Below, one piece after another: positions 1 to 8,737 of a DNA stretch of 64,000 nucleotides. The translations under genes and the position numbers were made by a program. The stretch lies in contig JAFVBF010000060.1 of NCBI GenBank assembly GCA_017480145.1, positions 1-64,000 on the forward strand, in the 5' to 3' direction. Every line of letters begins with the position of its first letter. Position 1 is the first letter of the stretch. The notes under the pieces were generated by a model, which was given only the letters and a program-made list of their open reading frames with translations, searched no databases and was not told the DNA's origin. The stretch comes from Bacteroidales bacterium (GTDB lineage: Bacteria; Bacteroidota; Bacteroidia; Bacteroidales; P3).

Positions 1-3000
1 ATCGCGATACGTCATCATTGTGGACCGCCATCCGTCGAACCGACTCCGTCTTGGTAGACACATCAAGATACTTCCATGACAGCATCGACAATTTAGCCGC
101 CCGCTTAGAGCGTGACACGTCATCGTTGTGGACCGCCATCCGTCGAACCGACTCCGTCTTGGTAGACACATCAAGATACTTCCATGACAGCATCGACAAC
201 TTAGCCGCCCGCATAGATCGCGATACGTCATCATTGTGGACCGCCATCCGTCGAACCGACTCCGTCTTGGTAGACACGTCAAGATACTTCCATGACAGCA
301 TCGACAATTTAGCCGCCCGCATAGATCGCGATACGTCATCGTTGTGGACTGCCATCCGCCGAACCGACTCCGTCTTGGTAGACACGTCAAGATACTTCCA
401 TGACAGCATCGACAATTTAGCTGCTCGCTTAGAGCATGACACGTCATCGTTGTGGACTGCCATCCGTTCCAATGATATGTTGCTGCGCGATAGCCTCCGT
501 AGGATGTCGGCCAGTTATGATAGTCTTATTGACACGCTTGAAGCCCGTGTAACACCTGTTGCCAAGGCTGCCCTGGCTGATATTGGCACCGTTGGTGGCA
601 CCTTCATTATCAATGCCAGTGGTAGCAAGGTGAAATTTTCACAGGGCAATCTCCAGTATCAGGCCTCAACATCCTCCTGGCGCTTTGCTCCTAACCAGTA
701 CGAACACATAGCTGCTGGCAATAATAGTGTGGCAAGTGACTACACGGGCTGGATAGACCTCTTCGGTTGGGGTACGAGTGGCTATGATAATACTTCTATG
801 GATGCTTACGCAGTCAATTTCTATCCCTATAGCACCATCGTCCCATCCTCCGGAAATCCCTCTAACTTGGAAGGTTATGGACCTTCGACAAGTATGTCTG
901 ATGCCGGGCTTTCTGGTACCAGTGCCAAGTACGACTGGGGTGTGTACAATGCCATTTATAACGGTGGCAATTTCGTTGGTCTTTGGCGCACGCTTTCCTA
1001 TCAGGAGTGGGATTACCTACTTAATACACGCCCAGGAGCCTCTTTTGGTACAAAGTCTAATGTCCGCTATATCAAGGCTGTTGTTGCAGGAGTTAAAGGT
1101 CTTATATTGATACCAGATAATTATACAAACCCTGCGGTATCCAGCAACTATGATGCCCATTACAATTCGTCTTCTAATAATTTTACAACAATCATTTCTA
1201 CTTCAGATTGGGAGCAGCTGGAAACAGCTGGTGCCGTTTTCCTCCCAATCACGGGCTATCGTACCAGTTCTGATTTCACTGATTATGAAGGTGGCTTTTA
1301 TTGGTCTGCCTCTGAAAACGATGCACGTTCTGCCATGTGTGTCACCATATCTTCCAGTAGCGTTGTTGCCAACATTCCTTACAGTCGTGCCACAGGTCGT
1401 GCTGTCCGTCTCGTGCAAGATATGAAAATGTCTGTCAGTACTGTGAATGATAGTGTTATTGCCCTGCACGACAGTGTTGACAATCTTGCTGCTCGTCTTG
1501 GAACCGACACAGCGGCCCTTTGGACTGCCCTTCGTAAAGTACATACACTTCGTGTGGCTGACTCCAATACCCTTACGGCTAAGATGCTCGGAGACTCCGT
1601 TGCATTGGCAGGTATCATTCGCACGGATTCCAGTCTGCTCGCAACGAGAATCCACAATGATTCTACTACCCTTGTCGCCAAGATGCGTAGTGATTCTGTT
1701 GCATTAGCAGGTATCATTCGTGCGGATTCCAGCACACTTGCCACGAAAATCCACAATGACTCCAATACTCTTGCTGCCAAGATGCGCAGTGATTCATTGG
1801 CGTTGGCTGGTATCGTCAGTGGCGACTCATTGCTGCTGGGCAATCGCATCAGTGCTCTGGAGGGCAAGTCCCATTCGGATTCGCTGTCTCTTGCCACGAA
1901 GATGTACAATGACTCCAGCTTGCTTGCTACAAGAATCTTCAGCGATTCCAATACATTTGCCATCAAGATGCGTGGAGATTCTGTTGCATTAGCAGGCATT
2001 ATTCGTACAGATTCCAGCACGCTTGCTACGAGAATCCACAATGATTCTAATACCCTTGTCGCCAAGATGCGCAGTGATTCTGTTGCATTAGCAGGCATTA
2101 TTCGTACAGATTCCAACACGCTTGCTACGAAAATCCACAATGATTCAAATAGCCTTGCTGCCAAGATGCGTGGAGATTCTGTTGCATTGGCAGGCATTAT
2201 TCGTACGGATTCCAACACGCTTGCCACAAGAATCCATAATGATTCTAATACCCTTGTCGCCAAGATGCGCAGTGATTCTGTTGTATTAGCAGGTATTATT
2301 CGTACGGATTCCAGCACACTTGCCACGAAAATCCACAATGATTCAAATACTCTTGCTGCCAAAATGCGCAGTGATTCATTGGCATTGGCCGGTATCGTTA
2401 GTGGCGACTCATTGCTGCTGGGCAATCGCATCAGTGCTCTGGAGGACAAGTCCCATTCAGATTCGCTGTCCCTTGCCACGAAGATGTATAATGACTCCAA
2501 TATGCTTGCCACAAGAATCCTTAGCGACTCCAATACTCTTGCTGCCAAGATGCGCAGTGATTCATTGGCGTTGGCCGGTATCGTCAGTGGCGACTCATTG
2601 CTGCTGGGCAATCGCATCAGTGCTCTGGAGGACAAGTCCCATTCGGATTCGCTGTCCCTTGCCACGAAGATGCACAATGACTCCAATCTTCTTGCCACGA
2701 GAATCCTTAGCGACTCCAATACCTTTACTTTGAAGATGCGTGGAGATTCCGTTGCATTGGCAGGCATTATCCGCACGGATTCTAATACCCTTACAACCAA
2801 GATGCGCAGTGATTCTGTCTCTTTGGCTATGAGGATTCACACCGATTCCAATACACTTGCGATGAAAATGCGTAGTGACTCCAATACGCTTGCCAATAAA
2901 ATTTACGCTGACTCCCTTTATCTGCACGACAGTATCGATAATTTGGCCAGATCAATGAACCTTAAGCGTGTTCTTTTGGGAGACAACAAGGCGGGTGGTA

Positions 3001-5003
3001 TGCGAATTATGGATTTGGCCAACCCACAGGTCAGTACAGATGCGGCCACACTGAGTGTTGTGAATGATTCTGCTGCTAACCTTCGTACGGTATTGTCTAC
3101 GGTTGATGCTAAATTTGACAACAAATTGAATAACGCTGCTACTGATACCCTTGTTTCTCGGGTTTCCCTTGATAGCGTTAAAGTCAATATTCGTAGTGCA
3201 GCAGTGGCGGGTCTTTCGGGCAAGTTGAACAATAATGCTCTCGACACATTGATTTCTACACGGCGTGTGCATGACTCTTTAGAAGCCCGTTTTGCATCAG
3301 GTTTCAATATCAACAGAATCCTCAATTTTGGTAATGATGCCAAGGGTAAGCGTATTATAGGTCTGAGCAATCCCACGTATGACAATCTTTCTGCCGCAGC
3401 TACGCTGTCAGTGGTAGTTGATTCTGCCTCCAATCTGCGTTCTACCTTGTCCGTTATTGATACCAAGGTTGATAATAAGTTGAATAATGATGCCATTGAC
3501 AGCCTTGTTTCGCAGGATAATCTTGATAGCGTAAAGATTAATATCCGTACAGAGATAGCAACGGGTCTCTCGGTCAAACTAAATAGCGAGGCCACCGACA
3601 GCCTTGTCTCTCGGGGTAATCTCGATAGTGTGAAGAACAATATCCGTACGGCAATGTCTTCGGGCCTTGACAGCAAGGTAAACAATGATGCGCTTGACAG
3701 CCTCATCTCCATACGCCGTGTGAATGATACAGCCAGCACATTGCGTATCTTGATTTCCTCTGTCTCTTCTTCAGTTAGCAATTCTTGGCGCGACAGTGTC
3801 CGTGCTGTTGATGCCGCTTGGCGCGATTCTGTTCGCGTGGTGGATGCCTCGTGGCATAAAGCGGTCAAAGATACCGTCAAGCATTTAATTGACAGTATCA
3901 ATTCTGTAGACGATTCTTGGCGCGACAGTGTCCGTGTTGTTGATGCCGCTTGGCGCGATTCTGTTCGCATGGTGGATGCCGCTTGGCATAAAGCGGTCAA
4001 AGATACCGTCAAGCATTTAATTGACAGTATCAAGTCCGTAGACAATTCTTGGCGCGATAGTATCCGCACGGTGTCTGACAATTACGAGAGCGTCATTGCC
4101 ATGTTGGAATCACGTATCACTACTGTGGCACAGGCTGTCCTTTCGGATAAGGGTACTGTGGGGGGAGAGTTCTCCATCAATGCTACTGGCGATAAGGTGA
4201 AGTTCTCTCAGGGCAATTTGCAATACCAAGCATCCACAGGTATATGGAGTTTTGCTGCAAACCAGTACGATTATCAGGGCTATAGTAATGACGATGTGGC
4301 TGGTGACTATGCTGGGTGGATTGACTTATATGGCTGGGGAACCAGTGGCTATGACAATACCACTAAGGACGCTAATGCTATAAATTTCCAGCCCTATAGC
4401 ACATCAAAGACTGTCATAAGCGATAGCTATAATAAGTATGGCTATGGTCCTTCAGTTAATATGAGGGATCCCAGCCTTACGGGAACGAGTGCCAAGTACG
4501 ATTGGGGTGTTTTCAATGCTATCTCTAATGGTGGAAATTTTGCTGGCCTTTGGCGTACACTGACGCAGGAAGAGTGGGATTACCTACTCAATACCCGTAG
4601 TGGTGCCGCATTTGGGGGTGCATCCAATGTGCGTTTCTTAAAGGCCACTGTGATGGGAACAAAAGGTATTGTCCTGATTCCTGATAACTTTGCCAATGAT
4701 CTTCCTTTTATTTCCTATGATACCCATGTAAATGATGCATCGGACAACTTCTCTACCGAGATCTCATCGTCTTCGACTTGGTCAGAATTTGAGAACGCTG
4801 GAGCTGTTTTCCTGCCCATCACGGGTTCTCGCAGCGGTTCTGCTTATAACTCTGATAACAAGGGCTACTATTGGACGGCATCATACAATAGTACAAGTAA
4901 GGCTTCGGCATATTATGTCGAATTTTCCTCTGCTGATCTTTCAATCAAGACTATTGGTCGTCAGATGGGTTGTGCAGTCCGCCTTGTGCAGGATGTGAAG
5001 TAG
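1..5003 (+). CDS. Giant repeat protein with two FISUMP-like domains (5' end outside window)
   Basis: The reading frame is open to the left edge (first full codon at base 3), so the start and any signal peptide are missing; about 1,666 residues are visible. Order of parts: 36-residue tandem repeats (to about 450), a globular domain (585-1425), about forty 11-residue DS-repeats (1560-2942), a segment with two tail-fibre-like motifs (about 2950-3780), 44-residue Trp-rich repeats (3786-4080), then a second copy of the globular domain (4152-5000). The globular domains contain KVKFSQGNLQYQAST, GWIDL-GWGTSGYDN, DWGV-NAI-NGG, GLWRTL-EWDYLLNTR, GAVFLPITG and end in AVRLVQD. This is the pattern of the FISUMP-like/DUF1566-like C-terminal domains common in large Bacteroidales secreted proteins. 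The repeats look like long helical stalks. Function is unknown; surface display or adhesion is inference. Confidence 0.85.
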   Translation, partial: RDTSSLWTAIRRTDSVLVDTSRYFHDSIDNLAARLERDTSSLWTAIRRTDSVLVDTSRYFHDSIDNLAARIDRDTSSLWTAIRRTDSVLVDTSRYFHDSIDNLAARIDRDTSSLWTAIRRTDSVLVDTSRYFHDSIDNLAARLEHDTSSLWTAIRSNDMLLRDSLRRMSASYDSLIDTLEARVTPVAKAALADIGTVGGTFIINASGSKVKFSQGNLQYQASTSSWRFAPNQYEHIAAGNNSVASDYTGWIDLFGWGTSGYDNTSMDAYAVNFYPYSTIVPSSGNPSNLEGYGPSTSMSDAGLSGTSAKYDWGVYNAIYNGGNFVGLWRTLSYQEWDYLLNTRPGASFGTKSNVRYIKAVVAGVKGLILIPDNYTNPAVSSNYDAHYNSSSNNFTTIISTSDWEQLETAGAVFLPITGYRTSSDFTDYEGGFYWSASENDARSAMCVTISSSSVVANIPYSRATGRAVRLVQDMKMSVSTVNDSVIALHDSVDNLAARLGTDTAALWTALRKVHTLRVADSNTLTAKMLGDSVALAGIIRTDSSLLATRIHNDSTTLVAKMRSDSVALAGIIRADSSTLATKIHNDSNTLAAKMRSDSLALAGIVSGDSLLLGNRISALEGKSHSDSLSLATKMYNDSSLLATRIFSDSNTFAIKMRGDSVALAGIIRTDSSTLATRIHNDSNTLVAKMRSDSVALAGIIRTDSNTLATKIHNDSNSLAAKMRGDSVALAGIIRTDSNTLATRIHNDSNTLVAKMRSDSVVLAGIIRTDSSTLATKIHNDSNTLAAKMRSDSLALAGIVSGDSLLLGNRISALEDKSHSDSLSLATKMYNDSNMLATRILSDSNTLAAKMRSDSLALAGIVSGDSLLLGNRISALEDKSHSDSLSLATKMHNDSNLLATRILSDSNTFTLKMRGDSVALAGIIRTDSNTLTTKMRSDSVSLAMRIHTDSNTLAMKMRSDSNTLANKIYADSLYLHDSIDNLARSMNLKRVLLGDNKAGGMRIMDLANPQVSTDAATLSVVNDSAANLRTVLSTVDAKFDNKLNNAATDTLVSRVSLDSVKVNIRSAAVAGLSGKLNNNALDTLISTRRVHDSLEARFASGFNINRILNFGNDAKGKRIIGLSNPTYDNLSAAATLSVVVDSASNLRSTLSVIDTKVDNKLNNDAIDSLVSQDNLDSVKINIRTEIATGLSVKLNSEATDSLVSRGNLDSVKNNIRTAMSSGLDSKVNNDALDSLISIRRVNDTASTLRILISSVSSSVSNSWRDSVRAVDAAWRDSVRVVDASWHKAVKDTVKHLIDSINSVDDSWRDSVRVVDAAWRDSVRMVDAAWHKAVKDTVKHLIDSIKSVDNSWRDSIRTVSDNYESVIAMLESRITTVAQAVLSDKGTVGGEFSINATGDKVKFSQGNLQYQASTGIWSFAANQYDYQGYSNDDVAGDYAGWIDLYGWGTSGYDNTTKDANAINFQPYSTSKTVISDSYNKYGYGPSVNMRDPSLTGTSAKYDWGVFNAISNGGNFAGLWRTLTQEEWDYLLNTRSGAAFGGASNVRFLKATVMGTKGIVLIPDNFANDLPFISYDTHVNDASDNFSTEISSSSTWSEFENAGAVFLPITGSRSGSAYNSDNKGYYWTASYNSTSKASAYYVEFSSADLSIKTIGRQMGCAVRLVQDVK
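18..449 (+). repeat. Four 108-bp tandem repeats
   Basis: Units start at 18, 126, 234 and 342; a fifth begins at 450 and diverges after about 25 bases. The units are almost identical in DNA, and the differences are mostly synonymous. Each codes 36 residues that divide into three 12-residue blocks starting DS/DT (for example DSIDNLAARLER, DTSSLWTAIRRT). The array extends past the left edge. Near-identity suggests recent expansion or ongoing unequal exchange. Confidence 0.95.
1560..2942 (+). repeat. About forty in-frame 11-residue DS-repeats
   Basis: The translation divides without gaps into about 40 units that begin DS and follow D-S-x-x-L-A-x-x-I/M-x-x, for example DSVALAGIIRT, DSSTLATRIHN, DSNTLVAKMRS. 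Three units are lengthened to 18 residues (DSLLLGNRISALEDKSHS), which is 11 plus 7. Small and hydrophobic residues recur at fixed positions in each 11, as expected for hendecad coiled coils. Triplets of units repeat at the DNA level as 99-bp blocks, showing expansion by duplication. Confidence 0.9.
3786..4080 (+). repeat. 132-bp repeats coding 44-residue Trp-rich units
   Basis: Units start at 3786 and 3918; a third begins at 4050 and soon diverges. Each codes SWRDSVRVVDA, AWRDSVRMVDA and two further 11-residue blocks, so 44 residues are again 4 x 11. The same pattern in a different sequence suggests that the stalk design, not the exact sequence, is conserved. Confidence 0.9.
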
Positions 5004-5039
5004 CCTTTCCATTCATCGGTTCTAATTTGAAATGCGAAA

Positions 5040-5080
5040 GAGCCGTCCGAAGGAGCAATCTTCGGGCGGCTCTTGTTTTA
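5040..5080 (+). terminator. Terminator after the giant repeat gene
   Basis: Bases 5040-5052 pair with 5060-5072: 13 bp, GC-rich, one G-T pair, 7-nt loop. They are followed by TTGTTTTA. It lies 36 nt after the stop codon and can also serve leftward transcription arriving from the convergent operon. Confidence 0.85.
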
Positions 5081-5443
5081 TCCTGATGACAGGTCAACTA
5101 CTGCTGATAGTGCGTGTTATGCAAGGTGGAATTGAAACATATAGAAAATATGACAGGTACTCCTGTAGAAGTAACGGTAGCAGTAGCCAGACTCTCCTGA
5201 GGCTGATCATGCCGGTTATGGAATAGCATATACCATGCCCTGCACACATAACCCGAAGTATGTCATTACTGGAGTCGAATAATTGTGCGGGCAAGAACAA
5301 ATGAATTCTCAGAGTATGGTGTGGGGTTGGGTGGTATGGTTTTTATAGAACGAAAAAGATGGAATGGTGAGGAATGCGTGACAGGAACATGTGGGCAGAA
5401 TGGATGACTGCCTAAAATGGGGTAAACTCTTACTCAAGACGTT
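5081..5443. other. Intergenic, no gene seen
   Basis: This gap lies between two convergent genes. Short reading frames here show no family resemblance and one overlaps the terminator. I see no promoter box, RNA gene or repeat. Confidence 0.6.
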
Positions 5444-7351
5444 TTAGAATTGGAAATAGATGAAGGGCTGTAGGTCAGCGGTGACAAACTGGTAGAGAAC
5501 AAAGACTGTGGTGACAGTTATCAAGAGCAACATCCACAGCGGCATGGTTGCCATCCAAAGACGATAGCGGCGTTTGAAATGCGTGGGAAGCCAGTGCACG
5601 GCCATGCCGATGGCGAAAAGCAAAAAGACACCCCAATAGTTGCTGATGATAGCGGGTACTTGTTCCCAATTCCAGTGCGAACCTATCTGCCCAACCATTT
5701 GCGAGGCTGTCTGCCAGGCTATTTCGTTGGCCTCGGCAGGATTGAGGTTGGAACCCGAGCGAAAAAAAAGCCGTGTGAACGAGATGAAGACGAAGGTGAG
5801 CAGTGTGTTCCATATTAGCAGTGCAATTTGGTAGGGCTTTGTGTTTCCTCCATGCATTAGGCAGGTGATGTTGAGCGCTACAATGCCGATAGCAGTGACG
5901 GTCATAATGAATGAAAGCATGCTGAGGAGCGGGCAGGGGTAAATATGGTTGGCAAGCCATAAGACTATGGCAGTCAGGGTCACAATGCCGATACGCCACC
6001 AGGGGCTGCATTTCTTCCAGTTCTTGTACACCAGGATGCCTAAGCCGTTGAGTGCGCCCCAGGTGATGAAGTTGAAACTGGCGCCATGCCATAAACCTCC
6101 CAGTAGCATGGTGTCCAAGTTGTTAATGTCAGTATTGAAGGTCTTGCGATGCGAGGGGATGAAGACATAGACTCCTATCAGAATGATGATAATTGCCGCT
6201 ACGGTGATAGTCACCCACAGCGTCTGTGCCATTAAGGCCACTACGACCATGATGCCACCTAATACTAAATAGGAGCCTATGGTACCGTTGCGGTTGCCAC
6301 CCAGTGGGATGTAGAGGTAGTCTTTGAGCCAGTTGGATAGAGACATATGCCATCGTTTCCAAAAACCTGCGGCATTGGTGGCCTTATAGGGTGAGTTGAA
6401 ATTGGTGGGTAGGTAGAATCCCATTAGCATGGCTACTCCGATGGCGATGTCTGTATAGCCCGAAAAATCGGCATAAACTTGCAAGGAATAGACCAGTAGG
6501 GCAGAGAAGTTTTCAAAGGGGGTGTAGAGCGTGGGATTGTCGAATACGCGATCTACAAAACTGACTGCAAGATAGTCGCTTAATACCAGTTTTTTTACAA
6601 GGCCGTTGAGTATCCAGAATATGGCGATGCCAAACTGGCGTCGCGACAAAAAGAAGGGGCGGTAGAGCTGGGGGATAAACTGGTCGGCGCGTATGATGGG
6701 TCCTGCCACCAATTGTGGAAAAAACGTAGTGTAAAATCCAAAGTCTATCAAATTATCAGCATGTCGTACCTTGCCTTTATAGACATCCACTATATAACTG
6801 ATATTCTGAAAAGTGAAAAATGAGATACCCACTGGAAGCAGGATGACCGAGGCATCAAAACGAGCTGTGCTGGTGAAGTGGTTGGACCATTGCGCCAGAA
6901 GGTTGACAACCTGTACATTGGAGTGGGCTACGGTGTTGTAGATGTCAGTAAAGAAGTAGGCGTATTTAAAATAGCACAATACTGCCAGATTGGCTACAAC
7001 GCCCACAATCATAAGTGTTTTCCGACTTTGCTGCTGCCCTGTACTGGCCATACGGTCGAAACTGATACCCAGCAGCCAGCCGAGGAATGTGGAGAAGATG
7101 AGTAGCAGTACAAACAATCCCGAAGTCTTATAGTAGAATAGCAGGCTGACGAAAAAAAGGTAGCCGTTGCGCACCAGTCGGCGACGTCGAGTCATCACGT
7201 GCGACTTATTGGCCATCGGAAGCCCTACAATGCATGCATAGACGGCAAATACTACGAGGAAGAATGCCCAGAAATTGAACTGGGTGAATAGCAGGGGGCG
7301 TGACGAGTCGAACGAGAAGAGGCTAAAAAGATATGTAAGGAAATTCGACAT
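5444..7351 (-). CDS. AlgI-like MBOAT membrane O-acyltransferase
   Basis: 635 residues with many membrane segments. The start at 7351 gives MSNFLTYLFSLFSF followed by LLFTQFNFWAFF, the usual amino end of AlgI/DltB-type proteins; a start further upstream at 7438 would only add residues overlapping the preceding gene. The family core is present: FWKRWHMSLSNWLKDYLYIP and GLWHGASFNF, with the expected catalytic His near residue 422. Known members move acyl groups across the inner membrane to polysaccharides or peptidoglycan. It is the last gene of a leftward operon and overlaps the preceding SGNH gene by 29 nt, so the three products probably act together in O-acetylating an envelope glycan. The substrate cannot be read from sequence. 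Confidence 0.93.
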   Translation of the reverse strand: MSNFLTYLFSLFSFDSSRPLLFTQFNFWAFFLVVFAVYACIVGLPMANKSHVMTRRRRLVRNGYLFFVSLLFYYKTSGLFVLLLIFSTFLGWLLGISFDRMASTGQQQSRKTLMIVGVVANLAVLCYFKYAYFFTDIYNTVAHSNVQVVNLLAQWSNHFTSTARFDASVILLPVGISFFTFQNISYIVDVYKGKVRHADNLIDFGFYTTFFPQLVAGPIIRADQFIPQLYRPFFLSRRQFGIAIFWILNGLVKKLVLSDYLAVSFVDRVFDNPTLYTPFENFSALLVYSLQVYADFSGYTDIAIGVAMLMGFYLPTNFNSPYKATNAAGFWKRWHMSLSNWLKDYLYIPLGGNRNGTIGSYLVLGGIMVVVALMAQTLWVTITVAAIIIILIGVYVFIPSHRKTFNTDINNLDTMLLGGLWHGASFNFITWGALNGLGILVYKNWKKCSPWWRIGIVTLTAIVLWLANHIYPCPLLSMLSFIMTVTAIGIVALNITCLMHGGNTKPYQIALLIWNTLLTFVFISFTRLFFRSGSNLNPAEANEIAWQTASQMVGQIGSHWNWEQVPAIISNYWGVFLLFAIGMAVHWLPTHFKRRYRLWMATMPLWMLLLITVTTVFVLYQFVTADLQPFIYFQF

Positions 7352-8732
7352 TGCGGACTGTATCGGGTTGGGGTGAGTTATGACCTTGCTGTGCTGATGG
7401 AGGAGACTGGATTTTGCTCGAATCTCCCTTCGGAACATCGGTATTCATATTGTCGTCTTCTTCCATCTCCTGAGGGTGTATCGCATAGTTTTGATAGGCT
7501 TCCACAAGGGCGTTATATAGCATATCGCCCAGCAGGGCATAGCCTGTGGGGGTGAAATGCACGTGGTCTCGCTGAGATAGTCCCGCTTTGTTCCAGCGAT
7601 CCATTGATTTCAGACCGCCCATGATTTCAAATTGGTCCCACACGGCTCCATCTGTGGCCGCGGCTATACGATAGAATACCTCGCGAGCCATGGCTCCGTT
7701 CGGATTCACCTGTCTGTGTGCTTTGCGCCCTTTGCCGATGCGGCGGTAGGAGTCGTTGTTGGTGATGAATACAAAGGCACACTGTGGGCTGACGCTGCGC
7801 ACTTGCTCCACCAGCTGCATATAGCGGCTGTAGAACACGGAGGTGTCAAACCCCGTGCCTGCAGCATCGTTGATGCCGATGCCGAAAATCACCAAATCAG
7901 GTCGCAGCAGGCGAAGGTCTGCTGCGAAGTGTTCGCATTTTTGGTAGTCGGCCAAGGCGGCTCCATTAACCCCGATGGAATGGTAGGAGAAGCCAGATTG
8001 ATGGTTGCCCAGGTAGATGCCCATAAGGCTGAAAGACTCTCCTTGCTGGCAGGGTATCACTATTTCGAAAGTGTCGGTGGATTCACTGAGGTTGTAGATA
8101 TAGCGGCGGGTGGCGGGGTCTATGTAGGATGGGGGCACCTCGCGGTCGGGTAGCGACAGCAGGGGTACGAGGTTTGTTGTCGTTTGTCCGATGAGAATGA
8201 TTTGCCGTGTGGCATAATCTATATGCGTCTGCCGTAAGGCTATCTGTATATGTGTGGGCACATCGTGAGCCGTAATGGCAATGCCGCATAGCCCTAAAGG
8301 GCAGTCGGGATTGGCGTGTACGCAGCGCGTCAGGGTCACCTTCTCAGGGCAGTGCACGACGTAATCGGGCGGATTGTTGCACTTGGCGGCAGCGGAGTAG
8401 GGGAATATCATGCCGCGGTCGCCCACAAGGTCGGGCAGCTCTCCCATTAGGTTGTAGCGCACACGGTTGGGGAATGTCCCTCCCTGCACGTGCGAACTAC
8501 CAATGTGTACGATGTTCACATTCCCCTGGCCAGTGTTGACCACTCGTTGCCACTTGTGAAAAAAGTGCCGCAGGGTTGCTGATGATGTGTCATAGTGCAG
8601 ATGGTTGGAGTCGTAGCGTACAAATGGATAGTCTCTGGGGATGTCGATGAGTTGCTGGGCTGGTGCAAGCAATGGGAGCATCCATAGCAAGGTCGACAAA
8701 AAGTGGGCATAGGTTTGTGGCAGTCGGTACAT
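7323..8732 (-). CDS. Secreted SGNH/GDSL-type hydrolase or acyltransferase partner
   Basis: 469 residues. The first 26 are a signal peptide (hydrophobic LLWMLPLLAPAQQ). SGNH blocks: IVHIGSSHVQGG near residues 74-85 (the GDS motif has become GSS, with Ser80 the likely nucleophile), IFGIGINDAAG (block III, Asn kept) and DHVHFTPTGY (block V, Asp and His). The catalytic Ser-Asp-His set is therefore present. It lies 5 nt after the preceding SGNH gene and overlaps the MBOAT gene, an arrangement like the PatA/PatB and AlgI/AlgJ-X pairs in which the membrane protein exports the acyl group and the SGNH protein transfers it. Transferase versus esterase cannot be decided here. Confidence 0.88.
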   Translation of the reverse strand: MYRLPQTYAHFLSTLLWMLPLLAPAQQLIDIPRDYPFVRYDSNHLHYDTSSATLRHFFHKWQRVVNTGQGNVNIVHIGSSHVQGGTFPNRVRYNLMGELPDLVGDRGMIFPYSAAAKCNNPPDYVVHCPEKVTLTRCVHANPDCPLGLCGIAITAHDVPTHIQIALRQTHIDYATRQIILIGQTTTNLVPLLSLPDREVPPSYIDPATRRYIYNLSESTDTFEIVIPCQQGESFSLMGIYLGNHQSGFSYHSIGVNGAALADYQKCEHFAADLRLLRPDLVIFGIGINDAAGTGFDTSVFYSRYMQLVEQVRSVSPQCAFVFITNNDSYRRIGKGRKAHRQVNPNGAMAREVFYRIAAATDGAVWDQFEIMGGLKSMDRWNKAGLSQRDHVHFTPTGYALLGDMLYNALVEAYQNYAIHPQEMEEDDNMNTDVPKGDSSKIQSPPSAQQGHNSPQPDTVRNVEFPYISF

Positions 8733-8737
8733 AGCGT

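Noticed and set aside
18..449. CRISPR array
   Set aside because: The 108-bp repeats are contiguous, in frame and coding, without unique spacers.
1379..2800. Leftward open frame of 473 codons opposite the giant gene
   Set aside because: Its sequence is the mirror of the 11-residue repeats (regular LESLRI-type pattern). Repeats keep the opposite strand free of stops; no family resemblance or start signal.
2918..4081. Leftward open frame of 387 codons
   Set aside because: Also antisense to repeats of the giant gene; Ser/Arg-rich translation without domain features.
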